A DNA stretch of 64,000 nt from Eudoraea adriatica DSM 19308 (GTDB lineage: Bacteria; Bacteroidota; Bacteroidia; Flavobacteriales; Flavobacteriaceae): the NCBI RefSeq assembly GCF_000382125.1, contig NZ_KB907549.1, forward strand, positions 186,001 through 250,000, written 5' to 3'. Below the pieces are notes generated by a model. That model saw only the letters and a list, made by a program, of their open reading frames with translations, was not told where the DNA came from and searched no databases. Each line of letters opens with the position of its first letter. Positions within the stretch are counted from its first letter, which is position 1. The position numbers and the translations under genes were made by a program. Of this stretch, positions 36,298 through 46,280 are shown in pieces.

Positions 36298-38025
36298 GTG
36301 AAAAATCCGCTTTTAAATATTAAGAAACGTCAGATATGGAAGTCTTTTGTGGCATATCCTGCGGCAGCCTTTGTCATACTTCAGGCGGTAGACTTTTTCA
36401 TTACCAAATACGATCTCAATCCCAAATCATTAACCTTATCTTTAATTCTTCTGATTGGTGGCTTTATAATTTCCGTTCTGTGGAACTGGAACCATGGCGA
36501 AAAAGGAGCTCAGGATTTTTCAATAAAAGAAAGGGTAACTTATGGAATTATTATAGCCGTAACATTGCTATCCGGTGCTTATTTCTGGGCAAAAACCCCG
36601 GACATAGATTATACATTAACTGCAATAAATAGGGATGCATCCAATAAACTGGCCATTTTACCCTTTGAAAATAATGCCCCGGATTCATCATTAACATATC
36701 TCACAGAAGGTATCCCGGAAAATCTTATCAACCGGCTTTCCAAAACAACAAACTTGCAGGTTTTATCAAGGAATTCAACATTTATTCTGGAACCGTCTGA
36801 AAGAAATGCTCCGGGAGTAAAGCAAAAATTGGGGGCTGACCTCCTGCTCACAGGAAGAATTGAAAAATTGAACGATCAATTGGTTATTAGCTGTGAACTT
36901 ATAAATGCTGAAGATGGCATTCAAATATGGGGCGATAAAATATTTTATGATAATAACGATGTTATTGAATTAGAGCAATATATGGTCAGTTCGCTCCTTA
37001 ATAGCTTACCGGGTTCTGTAAAAACTAACTTGCAGACCAGTGATAATGAAGCAAGTGCCTATCCTGAAGCACAATCCCATTTTATGAAGGGAAGGGTATT
37101 AAGTTATGGCTCTACAGCCGATGAATCGGAAAAAGCCCTGGAGCATTTCAGAAAGGCCATAGAAATAGACCCCAACTTTGCGGCTGCTTATGTTGCCATA
37201 GCCAATGAAAAGATAATCCAGGCTATTTTTTCTACAGCTCAAAGGGATGAAATATTCAATGAAGCCCGGCTTGCTGTACAAACAGCATTGGCATTTAACC
37301 CTAATTCTGCAGAAGCCTATTATGTGGACGGAGCCATCAGGTTTTATGGTAATTTTGATTGGGACGGAGCCGAAGCGTCCTATAAAAAATCAATAGAGCT
37401 AAACCCCTATAATGCCAATGCCTTTATCAGATATTCTGCTTTCCTGGCAGCAATGAAAAAATACGAGGAGTCTATAGTCATGGCAAAAAAAGCTATTGCG
37501 CTGGATCCAATTTCTATTTCAAGTCTTCATAATCTTGGATGGGTACAACTAATTGCCGGTAATTTTAAAGAATCAGAAGATGCCTTTTCAGAAGCTCTTT
37601 CCCTCCATCCAAATTGGATTTGGGGCTATGTAAAGAGAGGTTATGCCCGATTGTATCAAAACAAATGTGACCAGGCCCAGACAGATGCTTCTAAAGCAAA
37701 GGAATTATTAAGTGGCTGGGGATCCGAATTAATAGAATCTGCACTAATTTATATTTATGGTAATTGCAATAATAATTCTAAAACGGCTGAATTAACGAAA
37801 CAGTTTTTTGAGCATGTCAATGAAAATAACTATGAAGATCCATTTGCGGTATTCAGTGTCTATAACACCAATGGTGAAGTGGAAACAGCCCTGGATTGGG
37901 CAGAAAGATGTATTGAGGAAAAGGAAACAGGCACCTATTTATTAAATATTGATGTTTTTTACACAGACGATCTCTTAAAAAATCCCCGTTTTATTGAACT
38001 ACGCAAGAAAATGAAGTTCAAATAA
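36298..38025 (+). CDS. Membrane TPR protein with FlgO-like domain
   Basis: 575 residues from a GTG start. It has three hydrophobic segments (about 14-33, 43-62 and 78-97) and then a FlgO-like domain (about 115-200: NKLAILPFENNAPDSSLTYLTEGI, LLTGRIEKLNDQL, CELINAEDG). TPR repeats run from about 245 to 520, e.g. ALEHFRKAIEIDPNFAAAYVAIA. This layout is common downstream of, or fused to, an adenylate/guanylate cyclase domain. Here no cyclase is present in the protein or immediately upstream. It is probably an inner-membrane scaffold or signalling protein. Confidence 0.82.
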   Translation: MKNPLLNIKKRQIWKSFVAYPAAAFVILQAVDFFITKYDLNPKSLTLSLILLIGGFIISVLWNWNHGEKGAQDFSIKERVTYGIIIAVTLLSGAYFWAKTPDIDYTLTAINRDASNKLAILPFENNAPDSSLTYLTEGIPENLINRLSKTTNLQVLSRNSTFILEPSERNAPGVKQKLGADLLLTGRIEKLNDQLVISCELINAEDGIQIWGDKIFYDNNDVIELEQYMVSSLLNSLPGSVKTNLQTSDNEASAYPEAQSHFMKGRVLSYGSTADESEKALEHFRKAIEIDPNFAAAYVAIANEKIIQAIFSTAQRDEIFNEARLAVQTALAFNPNSAEAYYVDGAIRFYGNFDWDGAEASYKKSIELNPYNANAFIRYSAFLAAMKKYEESIVMAKKAIALDPISISSLHNLGWVQLIAGNFKESEDAFSEALSLHPNWIWGYVKRGYARLYQNKCDQAQTDASKAKELLSGWGSELIESALIYIYGNCNNNSKTAELTKQFFEHVNENNYEDPFAVFSVYNTNGEVETALDWAERCIEEKETGTYLLNIDVFYTDDLLKNPRFIELRKKMKFK

Positions 38026-38063
38026 GCTATGGCAAACACTTAAGCCGATTAAAAATGACATAA

Positions 38064-38996
38064 ATGAATAAAACTATAAAGGTAGCCTCCGCCCAATTAT
38101 CTCCAATATTCCTGAACAAAGAAGAAACTGTTGAAAAAGCATGTGCTGCCATATCTGAGGCCGGAAAAAATGGCGCTGATTTAGTTGTCTTCCCGGAGGC
38201 TTTTATCTCGGGATACCCGGATTGGGTCTGGCTTATTCCGAACAGTAAAGGAGCTGAATTAAATGAACTTTACCTCAAACTTGTGGAAAGTGCTGTTTCT
38301 GTCCCGGATAATGCCACCAGTAAACTCTGTGAAGCCGCGAAAAAGGCTAAAACTAATGTTGTAATAGGCATGCATGAGCGAAATACAGAATCCAGCAACT
38401 CAAGTTTATTTAATAGCCTGCTCTTTATAGGTCACAAGGGTGAAATTCTGGGAAAACACAGGAAGTTAATCCCCACCGGTGGTGAGCGATTAATATGGGG
38501 ACAGGGAGATGGCAGTACTTTATGTTCATACGATACTTCAGCAGGAAAAATTGCAGGGTTGATTTGCTGGGAAAACTATATGCCACTGGCCAGGAATGCC
38601 ATCTATGAATCCGGGGCTCAAATTTTAGCAGCCCCTACCTGGGATAAAAGTCCAAACTGGCTCCAGTCTATGCAGCATATAGCAAGAGAAGGTGGTTTAT
38701 TCGTAATAAGCACCTGTATGGCTATAAAAATAGATGATATCCCGGATGAATATGAGTTTAAAAAACTATATCCGGAAGGGAGAAAATGGATAAATACCGG
38801 CAATAGCGCTATAATTGCTCCAAACGGTCAGATTTTGGCAGGACCACTGGAGGCGGAAGAAGGAATATTATATGCAGAAATCGACTTTCAGCAAATCATA
38901 AAATCGAAGCGAATGTTTGATGCTGTCGGACACTATTCAAGACCCGATGTTTTCTCATTTAATGTAAATTCGGCATTAAATAAAAACCAGCTTTAG
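38064..38996 (+). CDS. Nitrilase family carbon-nitrogen hydrolase
   Basis: 310 residues, cytoplasmic. The triad is E45 (VFPEAFISGYP), K134 (KHRKLIPTGGERLIW) and C168 (GLICWENYMPLAR). The CWENYMPLAR signature is that of true nitrilases, which convert nitriles to carboxylic acids and ammonia, rather than amidases or ureidopropionases. The AQLSPIFLNKEETVEKAC opening is also family-like. It starts 38 bp after the TPR gene, so it may share its promoter. The physiological nitrile is unknown. Confidence 0.92.
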   Translation: MNKTIKVASAQLSPIFLNKEETVEKACAAISEAGKNGADLVVFPEAFISGYPDWVWLIPNSKGAELNELYLKLVESAVSVPDNATSKLCEAAKKAKTNVVIGMHERNTESSNSSLFNSLLFIGHKGEILGKHRKLIPTGGERLIWGQGDGSTLCSYDTSAGKIAGLICWENYMPLARNAIYESGAQILAAPTWDKSPNWLQSMQHIAREGGLFVISTCMAIKIDDIPDEYEFKKLYPEGRKWINTGNSAIIAPNGQILAGPLEAEEGILYAEIDFQQIIKSKRMFDAVGHYSRPDVFSFNVNSALNKNQL

Positions 38997-39071
38997 TAGT
39001 GTTTAAAGGACATTATAACACCCTTGTTACCTTACAGTTTGGGTTGACTATATCCACCTAGTATTGAAATC

Positions 39072-40052
39072 ATGAAATTAAATCGATTTGCTTTTTTGTT
39101 TTTCTTCATTTCCATATTCGCTTCATTGACTCTGAATGCAAATACTAATTGGGACTATCTAAACTATCACAGTAAAATTGCGGAAGCAGAAAGCCTTATT
39201 GGTGATGAAAAATTCCATGAAGCCATAACCATATATGAGGAAGTTTTTAACTTCTATGATTTTGTCTTTTTAAGAGATTGTCTGGTTGCAGCACAGCTAT
39301 CATTCTACTTAAATGAAAAACAAAAGGCCTTTTCCTATATAAAAAAATGCATAGCTGCCGGGTTGGAATTAAAAGCGTTAAAAAAGAATAAATTTTTAAG
39401 ACAATTTCAAATTGGTCCTGAATGGAAGACCATAAAAAAAGAGTATGACAGTCTTCACCATTTGTATGTAACCAGAATTGACCTGCCTGCAAGAGACAGT
39501 GTACATTCCATGTTCAATAAAGATCAAAGAAAAGCCCTTGGTGCCTTATTCAAAATAGGTGACAAAGCACAGGAAAAATATGCAACAAATAAATTTGCTC
39601 CGCATAGTGAAATTCAGATGGCGAAACTCATTACGATGCTGCAAAATAAAGGGTATCCGGGAGAAAAACTTATCGGAAATGATTTCTGGATGGCAACTAT
39701 AATCAGTCACCATAATTCAATATCTCAGGAATATTCCAAAAACGACACAATTTACGAGTATGTAAGGCCCCGGTTAATTCAGGCTATTAAGGTCGGAGAG
39801 ATGTCTCCCTATGAGTTTGCATTGATTGATGACTGGCTAAAGGCAACTTCATCTGATCGGTCAGAAACGGGATATGGGTTTTTAAACCCTCCTGAGAAAT
39901 CAACCTTATCTGAAACCGATGAATTAAGGCAAAAGATTGGTTTAAGAACTATTGGACTAAGGAATAAATTAGTTGAAACAGAAAAAAGTACAGGTATGAA
40001 TTTCTACCTGCCGGATTGGGTTAAGGGCAAAATTAGTATTGAACAAAACTAA
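39072..40052 (+). CDS. Exported DUF6624-like protein
   Basis: 326 residues with a signal peptide (to about 24, LTLNANT). The first part (about 25-150) is helical. The second part (about 150-310) resembles DUF6624: NKGYPGEKLIGNDFWMATIISHHNS, RPRLIQAIKVGEMSPYEFALIDDW and GLRTIGLRNKLVETEK follow the order I know for that domain, but I cannot verify it here. The function is unknown. Spacing to its neighbours is 75 and 93 bp. Confidence 0.6.
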   Translation: MKLNRFAFLFFFISIFASLTLNANTNWDYLNYHSKIAEAESLIGDEKFHEAITIYEEVFNFYDFVFLRDCLVAAQLSFYLNEKQKAFSYIKKCIAAGLELKALKKNKFLRQFQIGPEWKTIKKEYDSLHHLYVTRIDLPARDSVHSMFNKDQRKALGALFKIGDKAQEKYATNKFAPHSEIQMAKLITMLQNKGYPGEKLIGNDFWMATIISHHNSISQEYSKNDTIYEYVRPRLIQAIKVGEMSPYEFALIDDWLKATSSDRSETGYGFLNPPEKSTLSETDELRQKIGLRTIGLRNKLVETEKSTGMNFYLPDWVKGKISIEQN

Positions 40053-40145
40053 AACAGCTTCTAACAAGTATTATAACCCATTGGTAAGCATGCCATTTTT
40101 TCGTTAAGGTTATTCAATTTTGTATTTTATGAAAAAACTAATAAC

Positions 40146-41726
40146 ATGATTCAATCCTATAAACAGCAACCACAATTAGAGGAAGCTTATGATACAATTA
40201 TAATTGGCTCTGGAATGGGTGGTCTTTCAACGGCAGCAATCCTTTCTAAGCAGGGCCATAAGGTTCTGGTATTGGAAAGGCATTATACAGCAGGTGGTTT
40301 CACCCATGTATTTAAACGCAAAGGCTATGAATGGGATGTGGGTATCCACTATATTGGGGAAGTACAACGGAAAAACAGTATGATGCGTAAACTGTTTGAT
40401 TATATTACCAATGGTGAATTGAAGTGGGCCGATATGGGAGAAGTATATGACCGGATTGTCATTGGCGAAAAGCACTTTGACTTTGTGAAAGGGGTCAAAA
40501 ACTTTAAGAAACAAATGATTTCCTATTTCCCGGAAGAAGAGCACGCCATAAACACTTATGTGGATTTAGTCTTTAAGACTGTAAAAGCAAGCAGGAACTA
40601 TTTCATCAGTAAGGCTATTCCTCCCTTTCTAAACACCCTGATCGGAAGGTTCCTTAAAACACCGTTTTACAAAATGGCGGATCAAACAACCGATGAGGTA
40701 CTGCGTTCCCTGACTACCAATGAAACTTTGATAAAAGTACTTTGCGGTCAATACGGGGACTACGGATTGCCTCCCAAACAAAGTAGTTTTTACATGCACG
40801 CTACAGTTGTAAGGCATTATTTTGATGGTGGGAGTTTCCCGGTTGGCGGTTCTTCGCAGATCGTAAAAAAAGTTGCCCCGATAATAGCTGCTTCCGGCGG
40901 GACAATACTTATTAACGCAGAAGTAGCAGAAGTACTCATTGAAAATAATAGGGCTATTGGGGTTCGGATGACAGATGGAAAAATAATTAAGGCCAAAAAC
41001 ATCGTTAGCAATGCAGGTATAATGACCACCTATACCAAATTACTGCCTTCTGAATCAGTTAAAAAGCATCAGCTTAAAGAACAACTACAAAGAGTAAACC
41101 CATCAGTGGCACATGCAAGCCTTTATGTTGGCTTGGAGGGCTCCCCGGAAGAACTTCAACTTCCAAAAACAAATTATTGGGTTTATCCGCCCGAAGGCGA
41201 TCATGATAGGTGTGTTGAACGATATTTAAAGGATTTGACACAACCATTTCCGGTCGTTTATATATCATTCCCCTCTGCCAAAGATCCTGACTGGTCTAAT
41301 CGGTACCCCGGGAAAAGCACTATTGATATCATTACACTGATCCCTTACGAAATATTTGAAAAATGGTCTGATACCCCATGGAAAAAAAGGGGAAAGGAAT
41401 ATGAAGCAATAAAAGAGGAGCTTGCTCGAAGGTTATTGAAGGAACTATACAAACAACTTCCTCAGGTTAAAGGAAAAGTGAATTGTTATGAACTTTCTAC
41501 CCCGCTTAGTACTAAGCATTTTGTTAATTATAAAAAGGGAGAAATTTACGGTTTGGATCACAGTCCCTCCAGGTTCAGGCAAGCTTTTTTAATTCCCAGG
41601 ACACCAATCAAAAACTTTTATCTTACAGGTCAGGATATTGTAACGGCAGGAATAGGAGGAGCTTTGTTTTCAGGGGTTTTGACTACCATGGCCATTACCG
41701 GTAAAAATGTTCTGAAAAAGGTTTAA
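40146..41726 (+). CDS. RetSat / phytoene-desaturase-like FAD-dependent oxidoreductase
   Basis: 526 residues. The N-terminal Rossmann dinucleotide site IIIGSGMGGLSTAAILSKQG (about 20-39) is followed by VLVLERHYTAGGFTHVFKRKGYEWDVGIHYIGE. A C-terminal FAD region has FYLTGQDIVTAGIGGALFSG. The order and the WDVGIHYIGE segment fit the all-trans-retinol 13,14-reductase/CrtI-like family, which reduces or desaturates polyenes. Flavobacteria make carotenoids, but no carotenoid gene neighbours it, so the substrate is open. Confidence 0.88.
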   Translation: MIQSYKQQPQLEEAYDTIIIGSGMGGLSTAAILSKQGHKVLVLERHYTAGGFTHVFKRKGYEWDVGIHYIGEVQRKNSMMRKLFDYITNGELKWADMGEVYDRIVIGEKHFDFVKGVKNFKKQMISYFPEEEHAINTYVDLVFKTVKASRNYFISKAIPPFLNTLIGRFLKTPFYKMADQTTDEVLRSLTTNETLIKVLCGQYGDYGLPPKQSSFYMHATVVRHYFDGGSFPVGGSSQIVKKVAPIIAASGGTILINAEVAEVLIENNRAIGVRMTDGKIIKAKNIVSNAGIMTTYTKLLPSESVKKHQLKEQLQRVNPSVAHASLYVGLEGSPEELQLPKTNYWVYPPEGDHDRCVERYLKDLTQPFPVVYISFPSAKDPDWSNRYPGKSTIDIITLIPYEIFEKWSDTPWKKRGKEYEAIKEELARRLLKELYKQLPQVKGKVNCYELSTPLSTKHFVNYKKGEIYGLDHSPSRFRQAFLIPRTPIKNFYLTGQDIVTAGIGGALFSGVLTTMAITGKNVLKKV

Positions 41727-42157
41727 CCAGACTAAATCACCGTTCACAGCACTCATGAAGATTGGGAAGGAATCAAAGAATCCTGGGTTTCCACGCCCAA
41801 TGTCTTAAAAATTGAAACACTTAAAAAGTATAAGAGATTTGAAGAGTGAAGGGTTTCATTATCGATCATAATCCATTCCGCATTGTCGGTTAGGAAGATG
41901 ATCGTTTCTTACAAAATAGTATTTTTATGGGCAGAACAAGCTTACAGGACAATGCCGATCAGAATAATAACCAAGGGCCAAGTGGCATGGCTACGAGGGC
42001 TGAAAAGCTTCGGAACAGAAACTATGACCAACCATTGACCAATTGACCAATGATAAAATTCTTTAGTTCTCGAAACTTAATTTTACTTTGTAAAATCAAA
42101 TGCCCTGCGGATATTTGGGTGAGACAGTCACTTGTAAAAAAAATTGAAACTTGAAAC
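41727..42157 (+). other. Gene-poor stretch with several gene remnants
   Basis: No complete gene. At 41736-41849 a frame reads THEDWEGIKESWVSTP, then NVLKIETLKKYKRFEE and a stop, which looks like a real protein's tail. At 41925-42043 an ATG gives a short 39-codon Asn/Gln-rich frame. Three TGACCAA copies lie at 42025-42050. At 42050-42154 a short frame begins with the same 16 of 17 bases as the DUF6090 gene at 43023, then diverges. Confidence 0.5.
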
Positions 42158-42916
42158 ATGATTAAGTTTTTTAGACGAATCAGATACGACCTTATGGAAG
42201 AAAACCCAACCTCTGCCAGAGCTACCGCAGGCTCAAAAACAGGAAAGTATTTGAAATATGCAATTGGGGAAATAATTCTTGTGGTTCTCGGAATTCTTAT
42301 AGCACTGCAAATCAATAATTGGAATGAGCATCGAAAAAAGGAAAAATTAAAGGATTCCTATAAAGTCTCTTTGATAAATGACCTGTCAAAAGATACTTTG
42401 ATGCTGGGAAAATTGATCACAGAAAATTACCGGGTTATGGACGCTTTGCGCATGCAACAAAAAAGGTTTTTAGGCCTGGAAACACCAATAGACACTCTTA
42501 TTAAAATAGCAAGGGATGAATTTGAGCCTGAACTAAATACTCGGTTTAAGTATAACAGAAATACCTTTAACACATTAATAGCATCGGGTAATATTGATTT
42601 ATTCTCAAAAGAATTTAATGATATGCTTATGGCCTTGATATCATTGCAGGATATTGAAAGAGAAAATTCGGAATGGTATTCTAATGTATATTCCAGTAAA
42701 ATATCAAGGTTTTCAGATGATTATCCAGTATCCGGGCATCAGAATTCAAAAATTTTCAATTCAATCTGGACCGATATAAATGAAAGGAAAATGGCATCGG
42801 GTTTTATTAGTCTTACGGATATCAAAGGTTTTGCACATTATTCCTTTGTCAATGAAATTGAAAATGTGAAAAAGCAAACAATCACTTTTTTAAAACAATT
42901 GGATAGTCTGGATTAA
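42158..42916 (+). CDS. DUF6090 family membrane protein (copy 1)
   Basis: 252 residues. It has the typical DUF6090 start MIKFFRRIRYDLM, then a single transmembrane helix at about 38-58 (YAIGEIILVVLGILIALQINNWNE) and a helical periplasmic domain with FNTLIASGNIDLF and YSKF-type motifs. The function is unknown; such genes occur in tandem groups in Flavobacteriia. It is followed after 106 bp by a second copy with 45-50% visually similar opening. Three copies if the trace at 42050 is counted. Confidence 0.85.
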   Translation: MIKFFRRIRYDLMEENPTSARATAGSKTGKYLKYAIGEIILVVLGILIALQINNWNEHRKKEKLKDSYKVSLINDLSKDTLMLGKLITENYRVMDALRMQQKRFLGLETPIDTLIKIARDEFEPELNTRFKYNRNTFNTLIASGNIDLFSKEFNDMLMALISLQDIERENSEWYSNVYSSKISRFSDDYPVSGHQNSKIFNSIWTDINERKMASGFISLTDIKGFAHYSFVNEIENVKKQTITFLKQLDSLD

Positions 42917-43022
42917 TTAAAAAATAACATAAACGCTAGGTATATGTTAAGACTCTCTTTCTAATCTTTCTGAACCTATAACCACACGGATGGTTATGAT
43001 TCAAATAGCCAAACCACAAAAC

Positions 43023-43787
43023 ATGATAAAATTCTTCAGACATATCAGACAACAACTTCTCACAGAAAACAGGTTCAGCAAGTATCTACTTTACGCCATT
43101 GGAGAAATTGTGCTCGTGGTTCTTGGAATTTTGATTGCCCTGAGTGTCAACAACTGGAACCAGGAAAATAATGACCGGAGAGCAGGTGAGGATTATTTGT
43201 TCCGAATTCATCGCGATTTAGTCCAGGACACCATTAACTTCAGGCGGATCATCCATAACAATAATCATTTACGGGAAGATATTAAACAGTTGCTAGTTAC
43301 ATTATATGATGGCGTGGACAGTATAGAGGAAGCTCAATATATGAGTGCCATTTATGACAAAGCTCTGGATCAGGTTTTTTCTCCAAATGACAATACCTAT
43401 AAAGGTATGATAAGTTCAGGCGCATTAGGACTGATTAAGAACCCGGAATTGAAAGAGGAAATAGTTGATCTTTATAGCGAATACGACCAAAAAAGGGCGT
43501 TGTTATCCGCAATAGGTGCATGGATGGTAAACGTTGCGACCAACGAGACCAATGAAACAGATTTTATCAAATTTAACAGGAGCGTTGCTGATATTTTTAC
43601 AACACAAGAAATGCTGAATGAAAATGATTATTCTTTTTTGAATAATAAAGAAGATCCGGGGTTTAAAATTTTTGTCAGAGCAATTTCGGCAACGGCATTC
43701 AATCAAAAGGCAAGCAATACCTATTATCTTGAATTAATTAGCAGGTGTGAAGCCGTTTTAAAGCTCATTGATGAAGAATTGAAGTAA
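43023..43787 (+). CDS. DUF6090 family membrane protein (copy 2)
   Basis: 254 residues from the chosen ATG (MIKFFRHIRQQLL); a GTG-type start at 42990 is open but adds 11 residues unlike the paralogue. The transmembrane helix spans about 28-48 (YAIGEIVLVVLGILIALSVNNWNQ), and the periplasmic helical domain has SSGALGLIKNPELKEEIVDLYSEY. The function is unknown. The segment AIGEI(I/V)LVVLGILIAL is nearly identical to copy 1, indicating duplication; the periplasmic parts differ much more, suggesting diverging partners. Confidence 0.85.
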   Translation: MIKFFRHIRQQLLTENRFSKYLLYAIGEIVLVVLGILIALSVNNWNQENNDRRAGEDYLFRIHRDLVQDTINFRRIIHNNNHLREDIKQLLVTLYDGVDSIEEAQYMSAIYDKALDQVFSPNDNTYKGMISSGALGLIKNPELKEEIVDLYSEYDQKRALLSAIGAWMVNVATNETNETDFIKFNRSVADIFTTQEMLNENDYSFLNNKEDPGFKIFVRAISATAFNQKASNTYYLELISRCEAVLKLIDEELK

Positions 43788-43867
43788 TAGGCAAACAACA
43801 TATTGTAAAACATAGAAAAATGAGAGCACTTTATTTAGTAATTTCAGCATCATAATTACCGGCATTT

Positions 43868-46279
43868 ATGAAATACTTAAAATTTACAATTTCCCTTCTT
43901 CTAACAGCAATTATCTTTTATGGTCTCAATACCAAATTTGGTTCCGTTCCGCCAATCGGTAAATTTTTAAATCCGGCCACCGGCATCTGGCAAAATGAAA
44001 AAGACGAATCAATTACCGGAATTGTTTCAATTGATGGGCTCAAAGACAAGGTAACCGTTCATTACGACGAACAACTAATTCCACACATTTTTGCTGAGAA
44101 TGAAAATGATTTGTACAGGGCGCAGGGATATATTACGGCCAAGCACAGACTATGGCAAATGGAGTTTCAAACCATGGCTGCAGCAGGTCGTTTATCGGAA
44201 TTTATTGGTGAAGCAGCTCTGAACCATGACCGACGACAACGCAGACAAGGAATGGGATTTGGTGCAGAAAAAACGATTGAAAAGATCAAAGAAGATCCGG
44301 AAACCATGGCTTACTTAGAGGCTTACGCAGAAGGTGTGAATAGTTACATCAGCCAATTACAGCCAAAAGACATCCCCGTTGAATACAAACTGCTCGATTA
44401 TAAGCCGGAGCCCTGGACCGCTAAAAAAACAGCTCTGCTATTGATGTACATGACCAAAGATCTGGCAGGTTCTGATAATGATTTAGAGTACACCAATGCC
44501 CTTCGAATGTTTGGCAAAGAACGTTTTGATTTATTGTATCCCGATTTTTACGACGTCATAGATCCTATTATTCCTAAGAACACTGACTGGAGTTATATTG
44601 ACGTACCCTTGACGGAAACTCCGGCAAGTGAATTACCGCTCGACACTATTTCAAAAACTATCGAAAAGCCCCATCCGGACAATGGCAGTAACAACTGGGC
44701 CATTTCCGGACAAAAATCCTATTCTGGAAATCCCATCCTCGCAAACGACCCGCATTTAGGCCTCAACCTGCCTTCCATATGGTTTGTCATGCAATTGAGT
44801 ACCCCAACCCACAATACTTTCGGGGCGACATTGCCCGGAGCTTTGGGCATAATTTCAGGATTTAACAAGCACATTGCCTGGGGAGAAACTAATGCCACAA
44901 GAGATGTACAGGATTGGTACAAGATTGAATTTAAAGATAACACACGCAAACAATACAAATATGATGGTGCATGGAGAACTGCAAACCTGCGAGTGGAAGA
45001 AATTAAAATAAAAGGTAATGCAACTTTTGTGGATTCCGTAAGGTACACCCATCATGGCCCGGTTACCTACGATAAAAATTTTATGGGTGACAATGAACTT
45101 GCAGGGTATGCCATGAAATGGTCTGGTCATATTGGGGGCAACAATGCAAGAACATTTTTAGAGCTCAACAAAGGAAAAAATTATGATGATTACGTAAATG
45201 CCCTCAAACATTATACAGCCCCCGCTCAGAACTTTGTCTTTGCCTCAACAGAAGGTGATATCGCTATATGGATTCAGGGTCAACTACCAAATAAATGGAA
45301 AGGCCAGGGAAAATATTTAATGGATGGCAGCAATCCAGGGCACGACTGGCAAAGTTTTATTCCACAACAATTTAATGCACATACCAAAAATCCGGAGCGT
45401 GGTTTTGTTAGTTCAGCCAATCAGCATCCTGTTGATGAATCCTATCCGTTTTATGTATTTAATGATGGTTATGAAACCTATAGAAACCGGGTAATTAATG
45501 ACTTTTTTAATTCAAAGGACACTTTCAATATTCAGGATTTCAGGGATTTACAAAATAATAATTACAATCTCAAAGCAGCAGAACTCCTGCCGCACATTTT
45601 CAACACCATGAACACATCTTCTCTAACTAAAGAAGAGCTGCAAATTTTCAACGAAATTAAATCATGGAACTTTTACAACGATATAGACGAACTTGGGCCA
45701 AGTATTTGGAGTGCCTGGTGGAGCGCACTCCACAGTTTGCTGTGGGATGAATACAAGGTGGATGATGTGGCATTAAAGACCCCTTATGACTACCAGACCA
45801 TACATTTGCTAAAAACAAAAGGTAACGATGCCTTTATGGATATCATAGAAACCCCGGAAACCGAGACTGCCGGCGATTTATTTTTAATCAGTTTTAAAAA
45901 AGCCGCGAAATCTTTAATGGACTGGAAAGCACAAAACGGTACCTATAACTGGAATGCTTACAAAGCTACTTATGTAGGTCATTTACTGCAGGGGTTACCT
46001 GCATTTTCGAGGTTTAACCTACCTATTGGCGGGGGTAGAAATATTGTGAATGCAACTAAAAAAAATCACGGCGCTTCCTGGCGGATGATTGTGGAGATGA
46101 GCTCCCCTCCTACCGCATTAGGAATATATCCCGGAGGACAATCGGGCAATCCGGGCAGTAGGTATTACGATAATTTCATAGACGACTGGGCCGCTGGCAA
46201 GTATCGTACGTTAAACTTCATGCAAACCGATAGCAATGAGGATGGCATAATCGGTACGCAAACCTTAATATCTGATTAA
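43868..46279 (+). CDS. Penicillin acylase family N-terminal nucleophile hydrolase
   Basis: 803 residues with a hydrophobic signal or anchor (about 5-21). Penicillin acylases are Ntn hydrolases made as a precursor and cut to expose a Ser. Here the alpha-chain opens with VTVHYDEQLIPHIFAENENDLYRAQGY, and the beta-chain nucleophile is S274 in NGSNNWAISG. The expected Asn and further conserved GFNKHIAWGETNATRDVQDWY and FVFASTEGDIAIWIQGQLP follow. Substrates range from beta-lactams to acyl-homoserine lactones and amides; which one is unknown. The next small membrane gene starts 1 bp after its stop. Confidence 0.92.
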   Translation: MKYLKFTISLLLTAIIFYGLNTKFGSVPPIGKFLNPATGIWQNEKDESITGIVSIDGLKDKVTVHYDEQLIPHIFAENENDLYRAQGYITAKHRLWQMEFQTMAAAGRLSEFIGEAALNHDRRQRRQGMGFGAEKTIEKIKEDPETMAYLEAYAEGVNSYISQLQPKDIPVEYKLLDYKPEPWTAKKTALLLMYMTKDLAGSDNDLEYTNALRMFGKERFDLLYPDFYDVIDPIIPKNTDWSYIDVPLTETPASELPLDTISKTIEKPHPDNGSNNWAISGQKSYSGNPILANDPHLGLNLPSIWFVMQLSTPTHNTFGATLPGALGIISGFNKHIAWGETNATRDVQDWYKIEFKDNTRKQYKYDGAWRTANLRVEEIKIKGNATFVDSVRYTHHGPVTYDKNFMGDNELAGYAMKWSGHIGGNNARTFLELNKGKNYDDYVNALKHYTAPAQNFVFASTEGDIAIWIQGQLPNKWKGQGKYLMDGSNPGHDWQSFIPQQFNAHTKNPERGFVSSANQHPVDESYPFYVFNDGYETYRNRVINDFFNSKDTFNIQDFRDLQNNNYNLKAAELLPHIFNTMNTSSLTKEELQIFNEIKSWNFYNDIDELGPSIWSAWWSALHSLLWDEYKVDDVALKTPYDYQTIHLLKTKGNDAFMDIIETPETETAGDLFLISFKKAAKSLMDWKAQNGTYNWNAYKATYVGHLLQGLPAFSRFNLPIGGGRNIVNATKKNHGASWRMIVEMSSPPTALGIYPGGQSGNPGSRYYDNFIDDWAAGKYRTLNFMQTDSNEDGIIGTQTLISD

Positions 46280-46280
46280 C

